Of a stretch of DNA of 64,000 bases, positions 36,582 to 46,116 are shown in pieces; the stretch's first letter is position 1, and every line of letters begins with the position of its first letter. Location of the stretch: assembly GCA_963745675.1 (NCBI GenBank), contig CAVUYM010000018.1, positions 248,001-312,000 of the forward strand. Reading direction: 5' to 3'. The notes beneath the pieces were generated by a model. That model was given only the letters and a program-made list of their open reading frames with translations, did not search any database and was not told the origin of the DNA. The DNA is from JAUIIK01 sp963745675 (GTDB lineage: Bacteria; Chloroflexota; Chloroflexia; Thermomicrobiales; CFX8). A program made the position numbers and the translations under genes.

Positions 36582-38121
36582 TTACATGGCCGCATCGCCC
36601 AGCGATACGAGGAATTCCTCAACATGGTTCAGATTTGATGAGTCAGCGAGAAGTCCGAGTTTGGTCCTTCTCCACAAGATGTCCTCCGCGGTGTGTGCCC
36701 ACTCGTGACGGATGAGGTATTCGATTTCGCGGGCGTAAAGACCGGGGGAGAGTTCGGGGCCGAGGTCATCGAGTGATGATGCGTTGCCGAGCACGGTGTG
36801 GACGCGTGAACCGTAGCGGCGAGCGTAGGCTACAGCGAGGTCAGGCGGCAGCCAGTCGTAGACCTGGGTCAGCATGTGAGTGAAGCGGTCGAAGCCGGTC
36901 GGATGGAGGTTGCCGCCCGGAAGTGTGGCGGTTGCCGTCCAGGGATCTCCAATCGCAGGAAACGTCGCCGCCAGCCGGTCGAGAACGTCTTCGGCCAGCA
37001 GACGGTAGCCGGTCAGCTTACCGCCCCAGATCGTCAACGCATTCAACGCAACGCCTGAGCGATGCTCTTCGAGGATGTAATCGCGGCTGATCTTCGACGC
37101 CGATGACGACCCATCGTCGTAGAGCGGCCGGACACCGCTGAATGACCAGACGACATCGGCAGGCGTGATCTGATTTGTGAAGTGATCGTTGACTACCTTG
37201 TACAAGTATTCGACCTCTGATTCATCGATCTGGACGTCATCGGGCTCGCCCTCGTACGGGATGTCGGTCGTGCCGATCATGTGGAAGTCGTGCTCGAAGG
37301 GGAGAACGAAGACGATGCGCTTGTCGTCGTTCTGGAGGATATAGGCGCGCTCGTCGTCAAAGAGCTTCGGCACGACGATGTGGCTGCCTTTGACAAGACG
37401 CGAGCGATAGGTGGTATTGAGCCCCAGCACGTCACGTGCCACACGTCTCGGCCCAGGGACCGGCTGCGTTGATGACGATGCGCGCCCGGACATCACGCTT
37501 CGTGCCGGTGAGCCTATCTTCCAGTTGGCACTCCCAGTATTCGCCAGTCCAGTTCGCGGTTCTGCAGGCGGTGCGGGTCAGAATCTCCGCGCCGTGGTCT
37601 CGGGCGTCGATGGCCGAAAGGATGACCAGCCGGGAGTCATCTACCCAGCAGTCGGAATACTCAAGCCCTCGTGCGAATTCCGGCTTGAGCGGCGAAGCGT
37701 CCTTCCCTGTGCGAAAGTCCAGTCCGCGCGAATCAGGCAGTGTGTTCCGGCGAGCGAGCCGGTCATAGAGGAAGACTCCGAGTCGAATCATCCAGTAGGG
37801 GCGAATCGAGCGGTTGTGGGGCAGGACGAAGCGCAGCGGCCGGACGATATGCGGCGCCGCGTCAAGCAGCACTTCGCGCTCGGCCAGCGCGTGGCGAACC
37901 ATCCGGAACTGATACTGCTCAAGGTAGCGTAGACCGCCATGGAGAAGCTTGCTTGACGCTGACGAGGTCGCGCCTCCGAGATCGTCGCGTTCGCAGAGCA
38001 GGACCGACAGTCCCCGGCCGGCCGCGTCTCGCGCGACTCCCACTCCATTTATGCCCCCGCCGATCACTAGCAGGTCAAATAGCTCTTCGCTCGTCCCGAA
38101 AATCGACCGTTCGTCCGACAA
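36582..38121 (-). CDS. glpD: Glycerol-3-phosphate dehydrogenase, FAD-dependent (frameshifted)
   Basis: About 513 residues. It oxidises sn-glycerol-3-phosphate to dihydroxyacetone phosphate, passing electrons to quinone. LLVIGGGINGVGVARDAAGR is the FAD-binding dinucleotide fold, SSASSKLLHGGLRYLEQYQF the GlpD signature, and GTTDIPYEGEPD and WSFSGVRPLYDDG are substrate-domain segments. The DAO_C tail ends LRHEWAHTAEDILWRRTKLG. One extra T near 37440 (ACGTGTGG for ACGGTGG) breaks the frame between ETV and ARDVLGL. It is divergent from glpK over a 74-base shared promoter region. Confidence 0.93.
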
Positions 38122-38148
38122 GATCGCCCCCTGTTCCTACCTATCAAG

Positions 38149-38168
38149 TATGGTACGCAGAGACCATA
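38149..38168. promoter_or_regulatory. Inverted repeat in the glpD-glpK divergent promoter
   Basis: TATGGT and ACCATA are separated by 8 bases in the 74-base gap between the divergent starts. It is a candidate operator for a glycerol regulator. The arms are short, so chance is not excluded. Confidence 0.4.
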
Positions 38169-38195
38169 TGGGTCATACAACAGCCGGAGGCGAAG

Positions 38196-39662
38196 ATGAC
38201 GGAGAATGTACTCGTCGTTGATCAGGGCACGACCAACACCCGCGCGGTCGTCTACGGGCGTTCCGGACGTGTCCTCTCCGAGTCGCAGCGCACGCTTCGT
38301 CAAGTATTTCCAGCTCCCGGTCTCGTTGAACAGGACCCGGATGACATCTGGTCCGATACCCTGTCGGTAATTCGAGAGGTCAGCGTCGGTCACACCATTG
38401 CAGCTGTTGGAATCACCAATCAACGCGAGACGACGATCCTCTGGGACCGAGCTACCGGGCGACCGGTTCACAATGCGATCGTGTGGCAGGATCGTCGTAC
38501 GGCTGAAATGTGCGAGCGTATTGTCGAGCAAGGTCACGGCGCGCTCATTACCGAGCGTACTGGTCTCGTCGTCGATCCCTATTTCTCGGCCAGCAAGATC
38601 GCCTGGTTGCTCGATAACGTCGGAGGGCTGCGGGATCGAGCAGTCCGTGGCGAGATCCTCTTTGGGACGGTCGATAGCTACCTGATCTGGCGCCTGACAG
38701 GTGGGGCTGCCCACGTGACCGATGCGACGAACGCCGCCCGGACGATGCTCTATGACATCCACAAAGGCGAGTGGGATCTGCAACTGCTCGACATGTGGAG
38801 AATTCCTCCCAGGATAATGCCCGAGGTGCGAGACTGCGCCGGGAATTTCGGCACGGTAGTCGAAAGTATCTTGCCGAATAGGCCGAGCATCTCGGGAGTG
38901 GCGGGCGATCAGCACGCAGCGATGGTCGGTCAGGCCTGCTTCCAACCGGGTATGCTGAAATCGACGTACGGCACTGGCGCGTTCCTGGTGATGAATACTG
39001 GCTCAACGCCGGTACGATCGACTAACCAGTTGCTCACGACGATCGCATACAAGCTTAACGGGGTCGTGACATATGCGCTCGAAGGCAGCATATTCAATGC
39101 CGGCACGACGGTCGAGTGGTTGCGCGATGGATTGAAGATCATCGATCGCATCGAGGATATCGAGTGGTTGGCCACTCAGGCTGGTGACGACGGTGAGGTC
39201 GTGATTGTGCCTGCTTTTACCGGTCTTGGCGCGCCACACTGGAGAGCCGACGCTCTGGCAGGTATTTTCGGACTGTCGCGAGATACTGGACGACCGGAAC
39301 TGGCCCGGGCTTCGCTAGAAGCGGTCGCATTTCAGACCTTCGAAATACTCAATGCGATGCAGGCCGACGGCGCGCCACAAACACGCGAGCTGCGGGTCGA
39401 TGGCGGCATGGTCAACAACAACATGCTGGCCCAGATGGTCTCTGATTTCAGCGGCTTCAATGTCGTGCGGCCACGGCTCATCGAGACGACGGCACTGGGT
39501 GCAGCTTTTCTCGCCAGCCTGGGAGCCGGCATCTATAACAATCTTGATGAAGTAGCCCAGTATTGGCGCGCCGACCGCGAATTTCGACCGAACATATCGA
39601 GCGAACTGCGCGACCGCAAGCTCGGACGCTGGAATGACGCCGTGCGACGATTGTTGGCATAA
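38196..39662 (+). CDS. glpK: Glycerol kinase
   Basis: 488 residues from ATG 38196 with GGAGG; the longer open frame from 37740 is antisense to glpD. The enzyme phosphorylates glycerol. VVDQGTTNTRAVVY is the phosphate-1 motif, GITNQRETTILWDRATGRPV and VWQDRRTAEMC form the glycerol site, DPYFSASKIAWLLDN and FGTVDSYLIWRLTGG are FGGY signatures, and STYGTGAFLVMNTG and VDGGMVNNNMLAQM are the ATP site. With glpD it makes the route from glycerol to dihydroxyacetone phosphate. A GlpF facilitator gene is not adjacent. Confidence 0.95.
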   Translation: MTENVLVVDQGTTNTRAVVYGRSGRVLSESQRTLRQVFPAPGLVEQDPDDIWSDTLSVIREVSVGHTIAAVGITNQRETTILWDRATGRPVHNAIVWQDRRTAEMCERIVEQGHGALITERTGLVVDPYFSASKIAWLLDNVGGLRDRAVRGEILFGTVDSYLIWRLTGGAAHVTDATNAARTMLYDIHKGEWDLQLLDMWRIPPRIMPEVRDCAGNFGTVVESILPNRPSISGVAGDQHAAMVGQACFQPGMLKSTYGTGAFLVMNTGSTPVRSTNQLLTTIAYKLNGVVTYALEGSIFNAGTTVEWLRDGLKIIDRIEDIEWLATQAGDDGEVVIVPAFTGLGAPHWRADALAGIFGLSRDTGRPELARASLEAVAFQTFEILNAMQADGAPQTRELRVDGGMVNNNMLAQMVSDFSGFNVVRPRLIETTALGAAFLASLGAGIYNNLDEVAQYWRADREFRPNISSELRDRKLGRWNDAVRRLLA

Positions 39663-39707
39663 TCCCGCGTTGGATTTGGTTGCGGCGCTACCCAGTGTGA
39701 GGGTGAT

Positions 39708-39747
39708 CTCCAACCGGAAGAGATTCGTATGTCCACTCCGGTTGGAG
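39708..39747. terminator. Hairpin between convergent glpK and MlrC-like genes
   Basis: CTCCAACCGGA and TCCGGTTGGAG form a perfect 11-bp stem with an 18-base loop. It is a possible bidirectional terminator without a T-tract. Confidence 0.6.
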
Positions 39748-39778
39748 AAGAGTTCGTTTCAGACGAGTCGAAGATTCT

Positions 39779-41298
39779 CTACGTCAGAATCGCTTCCGGC
39801 TTCCACTCGAAGTCCTCGTCGAGCGGGTAGATCGGGCGACGGAGGTTCTTGTAGTCGAGCGTCTTCAGCTTCGGGGTGCTGATGCCGGGCGCGTCGATTT
39901 CGATGACCTTCGTTGCGATCGGTTCGAAGGCCGCCCGGAAATGGGCGGCACTCTTGAGCACGAGAATGCGGCGCTCGGTCGGTTCAATCCCGAAAGCGCG
40001 GAAGAAGTTCAGATCGTTCGGATGGCCGCGCAGATCGGTCAACTGAAGTTCGATGCCACCGGGTCCGTTGATCTCCAGGACAACCGTGCGGCCACGGCTG
40101 GAACGCGTGCCGCGCCCCATGACGCCGCCCATCTCAAAGCTGCCTTCGTGGATCAGCCTCACCATGCCTGTTACTTCCACAGGGTCGCCATGGAAGTCGT
40201 CATGCTTGCCGCCGACCGAAAGAGTGACCGTCGAGCCAACACCGGCGTCGATGCAGGCTTGGACGGCTTCGCGGTCCATGATCTGAGCAACCGAGGCCGA
40301 ACGGGCATTGGCTTCGAGCAGGCCCTTCAGCGCCGCAGTGCCATCACCGGCCGTTCCGCTAGCGCCCGAGTCGGAAATGTCGGCTAAAACGTAGGTGCTG
40401 CCGGGTTCACCGGCCATTGCTTCGGCTATGGCGTCCGGGATTGGTGTCGGGATGATCTCGAAGTCGGCACGCAGATCCCAGCAGATCTGAGCTAGTTCTT
40501 CGGCGTAGGCTTTAGCCTTCTCTGGATTGTCGTTGGTGACGAGGATCGTCGCAACGCTGGTGTATGGCACGTCAGAGAATGGGAAGCCACCAAGGACTGT
40601 GGCCGCGACGACGTCATCTTCCTCTTCCATCTCGCGCGTGCGATCGATGGCTGTCTTGAGGGCTGATTGCCAGGTGGTGACCATTGATTGATTGGGCGCA
40701 ATGACCGGGACTTTGACGTAGGCCATCGTCGGTTTGACGTCGCCTTTGATCGTGTCGATCAGGATCTGCATCGCCCGCGCGCCGGTTTCGGCGTATCGAT
40801 ATGCGGGTAGTGCTTGTAGCCGACGAAGGCGTCGCACTCTTCCATCATCTCTTCTGACAGGTTGGTGTGGAGGTCAAGCGGCGCGCAGATCGGAATATCC
40901 GGGCCAACAACTTCGCGTATCGCCGTCAGGAGCGGCCCTTCGCCGTCGTCGTTGTGTTCGAGTGCCATCGCGCCGTGGATGCCGAGCAAGACGCCGTCGA
41001 CGGGCATTGCTGCGCGAATACCCTCTACGATCTCGTCGCGCATCAGCTCGAACGCTTCTTTGGACACTCGGCCCCCCGGAACGGCCCTGCCGAAAGTCGT
41101 CGGGATCAGCTCGACACCCTGCTTCCTGGCTTCTGCAACGATACCGCCGTAGATCGTTCCGGTGCCGTCGAGGGCCAGAATCTCGTCGCCGCGGTCAATC
41201 TTGCTCGAACCCTTCTGAAAGTCGGAGAGGCTTGTCGGTTCCCACTGAAACGTATTCGTCTCCTGCGAAATTCCGCCAGTTGCTATGCGGATCGCCAT
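39779..41298 (-). CDS. MlrC-like M81 family metallopeptidase (frameshifted)
   Basis: About 506 residues in two frames. The start is ATG 41298 (GAGGAA site): MAIRIATGGISQETNTF, the signature of the microcystinase C (MlrC) family. VDGVLLGIHGAMALEHNDDG and APLDLHTNLSEEM carry the zinc ligands Asp and His, and the third His lies in GYKHYPHIDT. The frame breaks near 40810. The C-terminal MlrC_C domain follows, with VLADISDSGASGTAGDGTAA and GGKHDDFHGDPVEV. Homologs hydrolyse linear peptides, but the family is far wider than microcystin degraders. Confidence 0.85.
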
Positions 41299-41450
41299 CT
41301 GTTCCTCACTCCTTGAAGTCGCATCGGATTTGCTGTGACAGTATCGAACAACCGGCGATCTCTGGCAAGATGGGAAGGAAGTGAGGTGGCAGCGGGCGGG
41401 CGGTAAGATCACCATACTAGCTCTGACTCTGATGATAGAAAGCTGAGGGT

Positions 41451-42377
41451 ATGCCAACGGACATAGGGGCCTGGGCCGACTTCTTTGGCAGCGGATTCGA
41501 GTCAAGCGATGATTTCGGAGTTCAGCTCATCAAGCTCTTTGTGATCATCGCTGTTATCTGGTTTCTGCGCTGGCTGTTGCTTCGATCGATTCTGCGACGT
41601 ACGCAGGATGTATCAACGATTTACTGGATCACCAAGACATCCAGCTATATCGCGACGGCTCTATCGCTCATCTTCACCGGCCGAACATTGCTAGGTGGTT
41701 TCGCTTCGCTGCTCACATTCATTGGATTGATAGCAGCCGGTCTGGCAATCGCCTTGCGCGATCCACTGACAAACATGTTCGCTTGGTTCTTCATCATCTG
41801 GAGGAGGCCATTTGAACTGGGACATCGGATTCAAATCAGTGGTACGGTCGGAGATGTCGTCGACATCCGCATTTTTCAGACTTCGCTGTTGGAACTCGGG
41901 GAATGGGTGAGCAGTGATCAGCCAACGGGCAGAATTGTTCACGTCCCGAACGGCCGCATCTTCAGCGAATTGCAATTCAATTACAGCATGGGCATCCCTT
42001 TCATTTGGGATGAAATTCCAGTATTGCTCACCTTCGAGAGCGACTGGCGCAAGGCAAAGCAAATGCTCGTCGAAATCGTTGAGCGCAGCGTCCCGGACGG
42101 TGATCGCGTATCACAAGCAGATCTCCGACAGATGAGTCGCGCCTTCAGGTTGAATCCCTTACAAACCGAACCGGTCGTCTACACGAGTGTGCTGGACAGC
42201 GGTGTGCTACTAACAGCGAGGTATACAGTACGACCTGAAGGGCGGCGAGCGCTAACTGAAGTGATGTGGGAGGCGATCCTCGTCGCGTTTGCAGAGCATC
42301 CAGATATCGACTTCGCTTACCCGACGACTCGCTTTTACAACAATCTACGTGAAGGGCCGATGGCAGCCTCAAAGTGA
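41451..42377 (+). CDS. Small-conductance mechanosensitive channel, MscS family
   Basis: 308 residues, intact. Three membrane helices: LIKLFVIIAVIWFLRWLLL, TSSYIATALSLIFTGRTLL and the pore helix FASLLTFIGLIAAGLAIAL, which is rich in Gly and Ala as in MscS TM3. PFELGHRIQISGTVGDVVDI and VHVPNGRIFSELQFNYS are the beta domain. The C-terminal domain continues to residue 308. It releases osmolytes on hypo-osmotic shock. It is a single gene with no operon partner visible. Confidence 0.88.
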   Translation: MPTDIGAWADFFGSGFESSDDFGVQLIKLFVIIAVIWFLRWLLLRSILRRTQDVSTIYWITKTSSYIATALSLIFTGRTLLGGFASLLTFIGLIAAGLAIALRDPLTNMFAWFFIIWRRPFELGHRIQISGTVGDVVDIRIFQTSLLELGEWVSSDQPTGRIVHVPNGRIFSELQFNYSMGIPFIWDEIPVLLTFESDWRKAKQMLVEIVERSVPDGDRVSQADLRQMSRAFRLNPLQTEPVVYTSVLDSGVLLTARYTVRPEGRRALTEVMWEAILVAFAEHPDIDFAYPTTRFYNNLREGPMAASK

Positions 42378-42394
42378 TATCTCGGAGCGGAGGT

Positions 42395-42970
42395 TCAGCT
42401 ATCCCCAGACTCTGGCAGGCCGCGATAGAAATCTTCCAGCGTCAGATCGATTCCGAGGCATGGAATCGGGATGGTGCGCTCGTTGGAGATCGTTTCCGAC
42501 CACCACAGTCGTTCGTCATCGCGCCAATGGCGGTGGACTTTGCGCTCGTTCTGCTCGACGATCAGGTAGGTGTCGAGGCTGTCGACTTGCCGGTAGAACA
42601 TCAGCTTTTCTCGTAGATCGGTCGTGCGAGTGCTGTTTGATAGGACCTCCACGACGACGCAGGGGCGGGTCTTGATCAACGGATCGGTGTCGGTCTTATC
42701 ACACACCACCATCACATCCGGGTAGTAGAAGACATCACCCGGAACTCGCAGCTTGACGTCCCCAAAAAGCGTTTCACACCCGACTATGTCAGCTGCATCT
42801 GAAAACGAGCGGTAGATGTTTCCCGCAATTCGATTGTGACGTACCGTCGTGCCTGCAAACGCATGTACTTCGCCGCCGATAAACTCGTGGCGCACGTCGC
42901 TGCATTCTTCGAAAGCGAGATACTCGCTGACGGTCATCAACTTCTGGCGTTTTGTTGCTCTCGATTCCAT
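42395..42970 (-). CDS. Uma2-family (DUF820) restriction-endonuclease-fold protein
   Basis: 191 residues. MTVSEYLAFEECSDVRHEFI, VYYPDVMVVCDKTD-type strand (YYPDVMVV), PCVVVEVLSNSTRTTD and DLREKLMFYRQVDSLDTYLI give the PD-(D/E)xK pattern of Uma2. These proteins are abundant in cyanobacteria and Chloroflexi and are often related to transposon or defence functions, but most are uncharacterised. It is convergent with the MscS gene, 17 bases apart, and shows no transposase neighbour. Confidence 0.85.
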   Translation of the reverse strand: MESRATKRQKLMTVSEYLAFEECSDVRHEFIGGEVHAFAGTTVRHNRIAGNIYRSFSDAADIVGCETLFGDVKLRVPGDVFYYPDVMVVCDKTDTDPLIKTRPCVVVEVLSNSTRTTDLREKLMFYRQVDSLDTYLIVEQNERKVHRHWRDDERLWWSETISNERTIPIPCLGIDLTLEDFYRGLPESGDS

Positions 42971-43013
42971 GGTTCAAGTATAGCGGCTGGAAGTTGAGAT
43001 GCGAACATCTGCC

Positions 43014-44069
43014 CTACAAATTGAAGGGGATGCCGCCGTTCCTCGAAAGCGTTGCCAGCGAGTCGTAGACCTCCCGATCGAGATCGATTCCGTTCGCTAG
43101 TCGTTCGACCGTCCGGCGATGTTCAAGTTCGCCAGGAAGCAGGATTTCTTCAATCCCTTCGGCCAGTTCAGACGCTTTCAGTTCGGCGCAATAGGCGTCC
43201 ATGCGTTGGATGTAGTCGTCGAACGGAAGAAACTGCTCGATGTCGATCGCTATCAGCATGTGACCGACGTCATGGTTGTCTGGTTCGCCGTAGAGGGCAC
43301 TGCCAAACGCTGCGCCGGTGAGGACACCACACAGAACATCAGTGAAGATCGACAGCCCCGTGCCCTTAAACATGCCCATCGGCACAAGCGGGCCCTCCAT
43401 CGCGGCTGCGGGATCGGTCGTCTCGTTGCCGAAGCGGTCGTAGGCCCAGTCTGTCGGGACCGGCAGGCCAAGCCGCTGATGCCAGCGCACCATGCCCTTA
43501 CCGGACATCGAGAGAGCCATGTCGAGAACGAGTGGGAAACCGAGTCCGGTGGGCGCTCCCAGGCCCCAGGGATTGGTGCCAATGAGAGGAGAGATGCCAC
43601 CCCAGGGCGCCATCTCTGGTCCGGCATTCGTGAGACATATCCCAATCATTCGCTGATTAGTCGCCCGCATGACATGGTAGGCGGTGATGCCAAGATGGTT
43701 GGAGTGGCGTACACCGACGAGGCCGACGCCCGATACGCGTGCCTTCTCGATGGCGAGGTCCATCGCCCGGCTTGCGACTACCTGCCCGAAGCCCTTGTTG
43801 CCGTCGAGCAGTGCCAGCGCAGGCGTGTCGACGAGCGTACTGACCACCGTTGGTGAAACGATGCCGCCAATCGCCAGCATATCGCAGTAGCGCGCGATTC
43901 CTCGCATTCCCTGTCCCTGGCCGGGATGTCCCCGAAGCTCGCCCTGTAGTCGGGCATCGGCCTGGACCGCGGCGTCGGCACGGTCAGCGCCGTGAGCCAC
44001 CAGAATTGCCTCTGCCTGACGGCGCAACCGATCAGCCGAAACATTGAAAGTGTCAATCGATACGCTCAC
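43014..44069 (-). CDS. Ldh2/YlbC-type NAD(P)-dependent malate/L-lactate dehydrogenase family protein
   Basis: 351 residues with GTG start at 44069. The family has its own non-Rossmann fold. GELRGHPGQGQGMRGIARYC contains the conserved catalytic His; VGVRHSNHLGITAYHV and NAGPEMAPWGG, then GTNPWGLGAPT, bind the nicotinamide nucleotide. VPMGMFKGTGLSIFTDVL has the conserved Lys-Gly. Substrates in the family include malate, lactate, sulfolactate, ureidoglycolate and delta1-piperideine carboxylate, so the assignment stays at family level. It is transcribed alone behind a strong hairpin. Confidence 0.85.
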   Translation of the reverse strand: MSVSIDTFNVSADRLRRQAEAILVAHGADRADAAVQADARLQGELRGHPGQGQGMRGIARYCDMLAIGGIVSPTVVSTLVDTPALALLDGNKGFGQVVASRAMDLAIEKARVSGVGLVGVRHSNHLGITAYHVMRATNQRMIGICLTNAGPEMAPWGGISPLIGTNPWGLGAPTGLGFPLVLDMALSMSGKGMVRWHQRLGLPVPTDWAYDRFGNETTDPAAAMEGPLVPMGMFKGTGLSIFTDVLCGVLTGAAFGSALYGEPDNHDVGHMLIAIDIEQFLPFDDYIQRMDAYCAELKASELAEGIEEILLPGELEHRRTVERLANGIDLDREVYDSLATLSRNGGIPFNL

Positions 44070-44097
44070 TCAGCAACCGCCTTTCACCAGCATTGAA

Positions 44098-44126
44098 CGG
44101 GTGGCGCGAATTCCTCGCGCCACCCG
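44098..44126. terminator. Strong hairpin downstream of the DUF892 gene
   Basis: CGGGTGGCGCGA and TCGCGCCACCCG form a perfect 12-bp stem with a 5-base loop, 26 bases after the stop on the minus strand. T-content beyond it is low. Confidence 0.65.
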
Positions 44127-44151
44127 GTTACTTTACTGTAGGTTCCAGGGG

Positions 44152-44661
44152 TTATTCGGCAGCGACCTGGTTGAGTCCTTTGCGGAAGAAGCCGCCGATG
44201 GCGATATCGGTCAATTTATGGTCAGCTGAGCCTGCTTCATCGAGCGTCGTCTGCAGAACATCGACAATGTTGTCGTATCCAAGAACGTCTGCGAACGTTC
44301 GGACGGTGCCATAACCGGCCATTTCGTAATGGTCCATGCGTTGGGCGGCGGTAATCAGCGCCGCATCGCGAACGGTTGGGTCGTCGTAGCCAGTTATCGC
44401 ATCCTGAGCCTCTGCCATCAATCCACGCATCGCCTGGCAAGTTACCGCTTCTGCAGGAATGCCCAGTTCGTCAAAAACGGTCTTGAGACGTTCGATATGT
44501 CGGTGGGTCTTTCCTATGTGTTCGTCAAGCGCCTCGCGAAGATCGGGATCAGAGGCTGCCGAAGCAATCTTCGGCCAAATCTGGACTGATTGGGTCTCCG
44601 CCCAGTACAGATCCTTGAGCTGATCGACAAAGAGATCTCGAAGAGTTTCATGTTGGGACAT
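44152..44661 (-). CDS. Ferritin-like DUF892 protein (YciE/YciF type)
   Basis: 169 residues from ATG 44661 with GGAGCAC. LRDLFVDQLKDLYWAETQ is the first helix of the DUF892 four-helix bundle. Glu and His residues at LDEHIGKTHRHIERL, EAQDAITG and QRMDHYEMAGYGTVRTFA supply the di-metal site. YciF-like proteins rise under osmotic and oxidative stress; the exact role is not settled. The longer frame to 44775 has no family similarity. A single gene. Confidence 0.85.
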   Translation of the reverse strand: MSQHETLRDLFVDQLKDLYWAETQSVQIWPKIASAASDPDLREALDEHIGKTHRHIERLKTVFDELGIPAEAVTCQAMRGLMAEAQDAITGYDDPTVRDAALITAAQRMDHYEMAGYGTVRTFADVLGYDNIVDVLQTTLDEAGSADHKLTDIAIGGFFRKGLNQVAAE

Positions 44662-44816
44662 ACGTGCTCCATTCGGTCTGGCTAATTCATCGTAGAGATG
44701 ATCGACGGACTTGTCAGGTGCATCAATCACATGACTAAGTATTGATTGAGATCTATGCCGACGACGATAGGCCACGGGCTAGTAACGGTCACGGATCCAG
44801 GTAGGATTGTGTTGCG

Positions 44817-45692
44817 TTAGAGATCCGGCGCATTAATTGTGACTGGCTCATTGCGCTCGCTAAAGGTGATGATCCAGGCTGTCGGGTCGCCCTCCACGTC
44901 ATCGGGTTCAGAAAGGCTGATCTGCAACAGATCGCCCGTGTCTGCATCAATCCAGAGACTGACGCCGATCTCGTCACCGTCGAGCGAACCAGCAACCAAT
45001 TGAGAAATATCCTCACGTGCGACCGTTCCGGTTAGTTCGACGGTTCTCGTCCCACCGATCGTAGACTCGTTGCCGATCTCCACATCTTCCATCTTTGCGA
45101 GCACAGCGCTAACACCGCGCTCGTTGTCGAAAATGAGGGCAGGGTTGAAATCAAAGTTGGAAGGGCCGCGTTCCCAATCACCGGTTAGAAAATTCGTCGT
45201 ATAGACGTTGTCGCCAATCACCACCAGTCCGACATCGAATGACGCAAAACTGATCTTGACCGATGCTTCAGCCTGAGCCCGATTCGGACGCTTGAGATCC
45301 CCTTCTACTGACTTGAGCTCGATTGTCTCGTTGACGTCCAGGAACGTCGAACCGTCAACATTAAGATTGAAGTGGACCGAGCTTGTTCTCGACCAACTCT
45401 CCGCCACTTCGGCGATATATTGATCTTCCGCAGATAGAGTGATGATGCTTGGATCAAAGTCGTCAGCAGATGGAGGAGACATAACATAACGATGCCGAAG
45501 ATCCGGCAGAAATCGCGTTTGAGTGTCTGGAACTGGCTGAGTTGTTGGAATAGGGGTGGCCGTGGCTTGTGGGGGCGAGGCATCGCCGGATCCGGTGCTA
45601 AACGCGTCTGTAATCGCACAGCCGGTTGCTAGAAGGCCTATAGCTACAGCAAGCAAAGCCACCGAGCAGGTCATCCTCAGATAACGACGCAT
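44817..45692 (-). CDS. LppX/LprG-like lipoprotein
   Basis: 291 residues from ATG 45692, with a signal peptide MRRYLRMTCSVALLAVAIGL and lipobox LLATGC near residue 25. A Thr/Pro-rich linker (TATPIPTTQPVPDT) precedes a domain with SRTSSVHFNLNVDGSTF and LWIDADTGDLLQISLS, the half-barrel pattern of the LppX_LprAFG family. In mycobacteria these proteins carry lipids to the envelope. Here the partner is unknown, and no MFS gene follows as it does beside lprG. Confidence 0.75.
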   Translation of the reverse strand: MRRYLRMTCSVALLAVAIGLLATGCAITDAFSTGSGDASPPQATATPIPTTQPVPDTQTRFLPDLRHRYVMSPPSADDFDPSIITLSAEDQYIAEVAESWSRTSSVHFNLNVDGSTFLDVNETIELKSVEGDLKRPNRAQAEASVKISFASFDVGLVVIGDNVYTTNFLTGDWERGPSNFDFNPALIFDNERGVSAVLAKMEDVEIGNESTIGGTRTVELTGTVAREDISQLVAGSLDGDEIGVSLWIDADTGDLLQISLSEPDDVEGDPTAWIITFSERNEPVTINAPDL

Positions 45693-46116
45693 CAAGCGGG
45701 TCTGGGAACGAAAGTGGTACAAGATTGGAACTCCATCGTAATTACATTGAAATCTAGTGCTGCCGCCGATTGAGCGGAGACGATCTTTTTTGCCCGGCGA
45801 ACTTCCGATCAACGATATAGTTCAATCAATTTGAGCGGAAATCGCAGATAGCGTTCTTAAGCGTATCGAGGCACTTGCACTCTGTCCACCGCAAAAACGT
45901 ACTCGTCTTTGGTTCGAACGCGGAACTGTTGCGCGCATCTATTTCGCACTTCATTCTCCAGATAAAGCGATATACGCGCAATGTGATAAGACACAGCGAA
46001 CCGTTATAGTTCTGCGCACGATTTCCCTGGGTCGCTCGATGATCCTCAGCGCAACCATCAATCACCATGGAACGTATGCTTGAGAAGCGTCTGGCGGGCC
46101 AGTCGGAAGGAAGATA
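45693..46116. other. Divergent intergenic region
   Basis: 424 bases between the divergent lipoprotein and YihY genes. It contains no ORF with protein-like composition that is not antisense to a gene, and no clear promoter pair or RNA structure that I can defend. Confidence 0.4.

Noticed and set aside
37740..38195. N-terminal extension of glpK by 152 codons
   Set aside because: The extension is antisense to glpD and lacks similarity to glycerol kinase; GGAGG and ATG 38196 give the normal length.
38067..38945. 292-codon minus-strand ORF over the glpK start
   Set aside because: Shadow of glpK; it would also run through the divergent glp promoter.
43119..43856. 245-codon plus-strand ORF over the Ldh2-type gene
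   Set aside because: Antisense shadow of an intact conserved gene.
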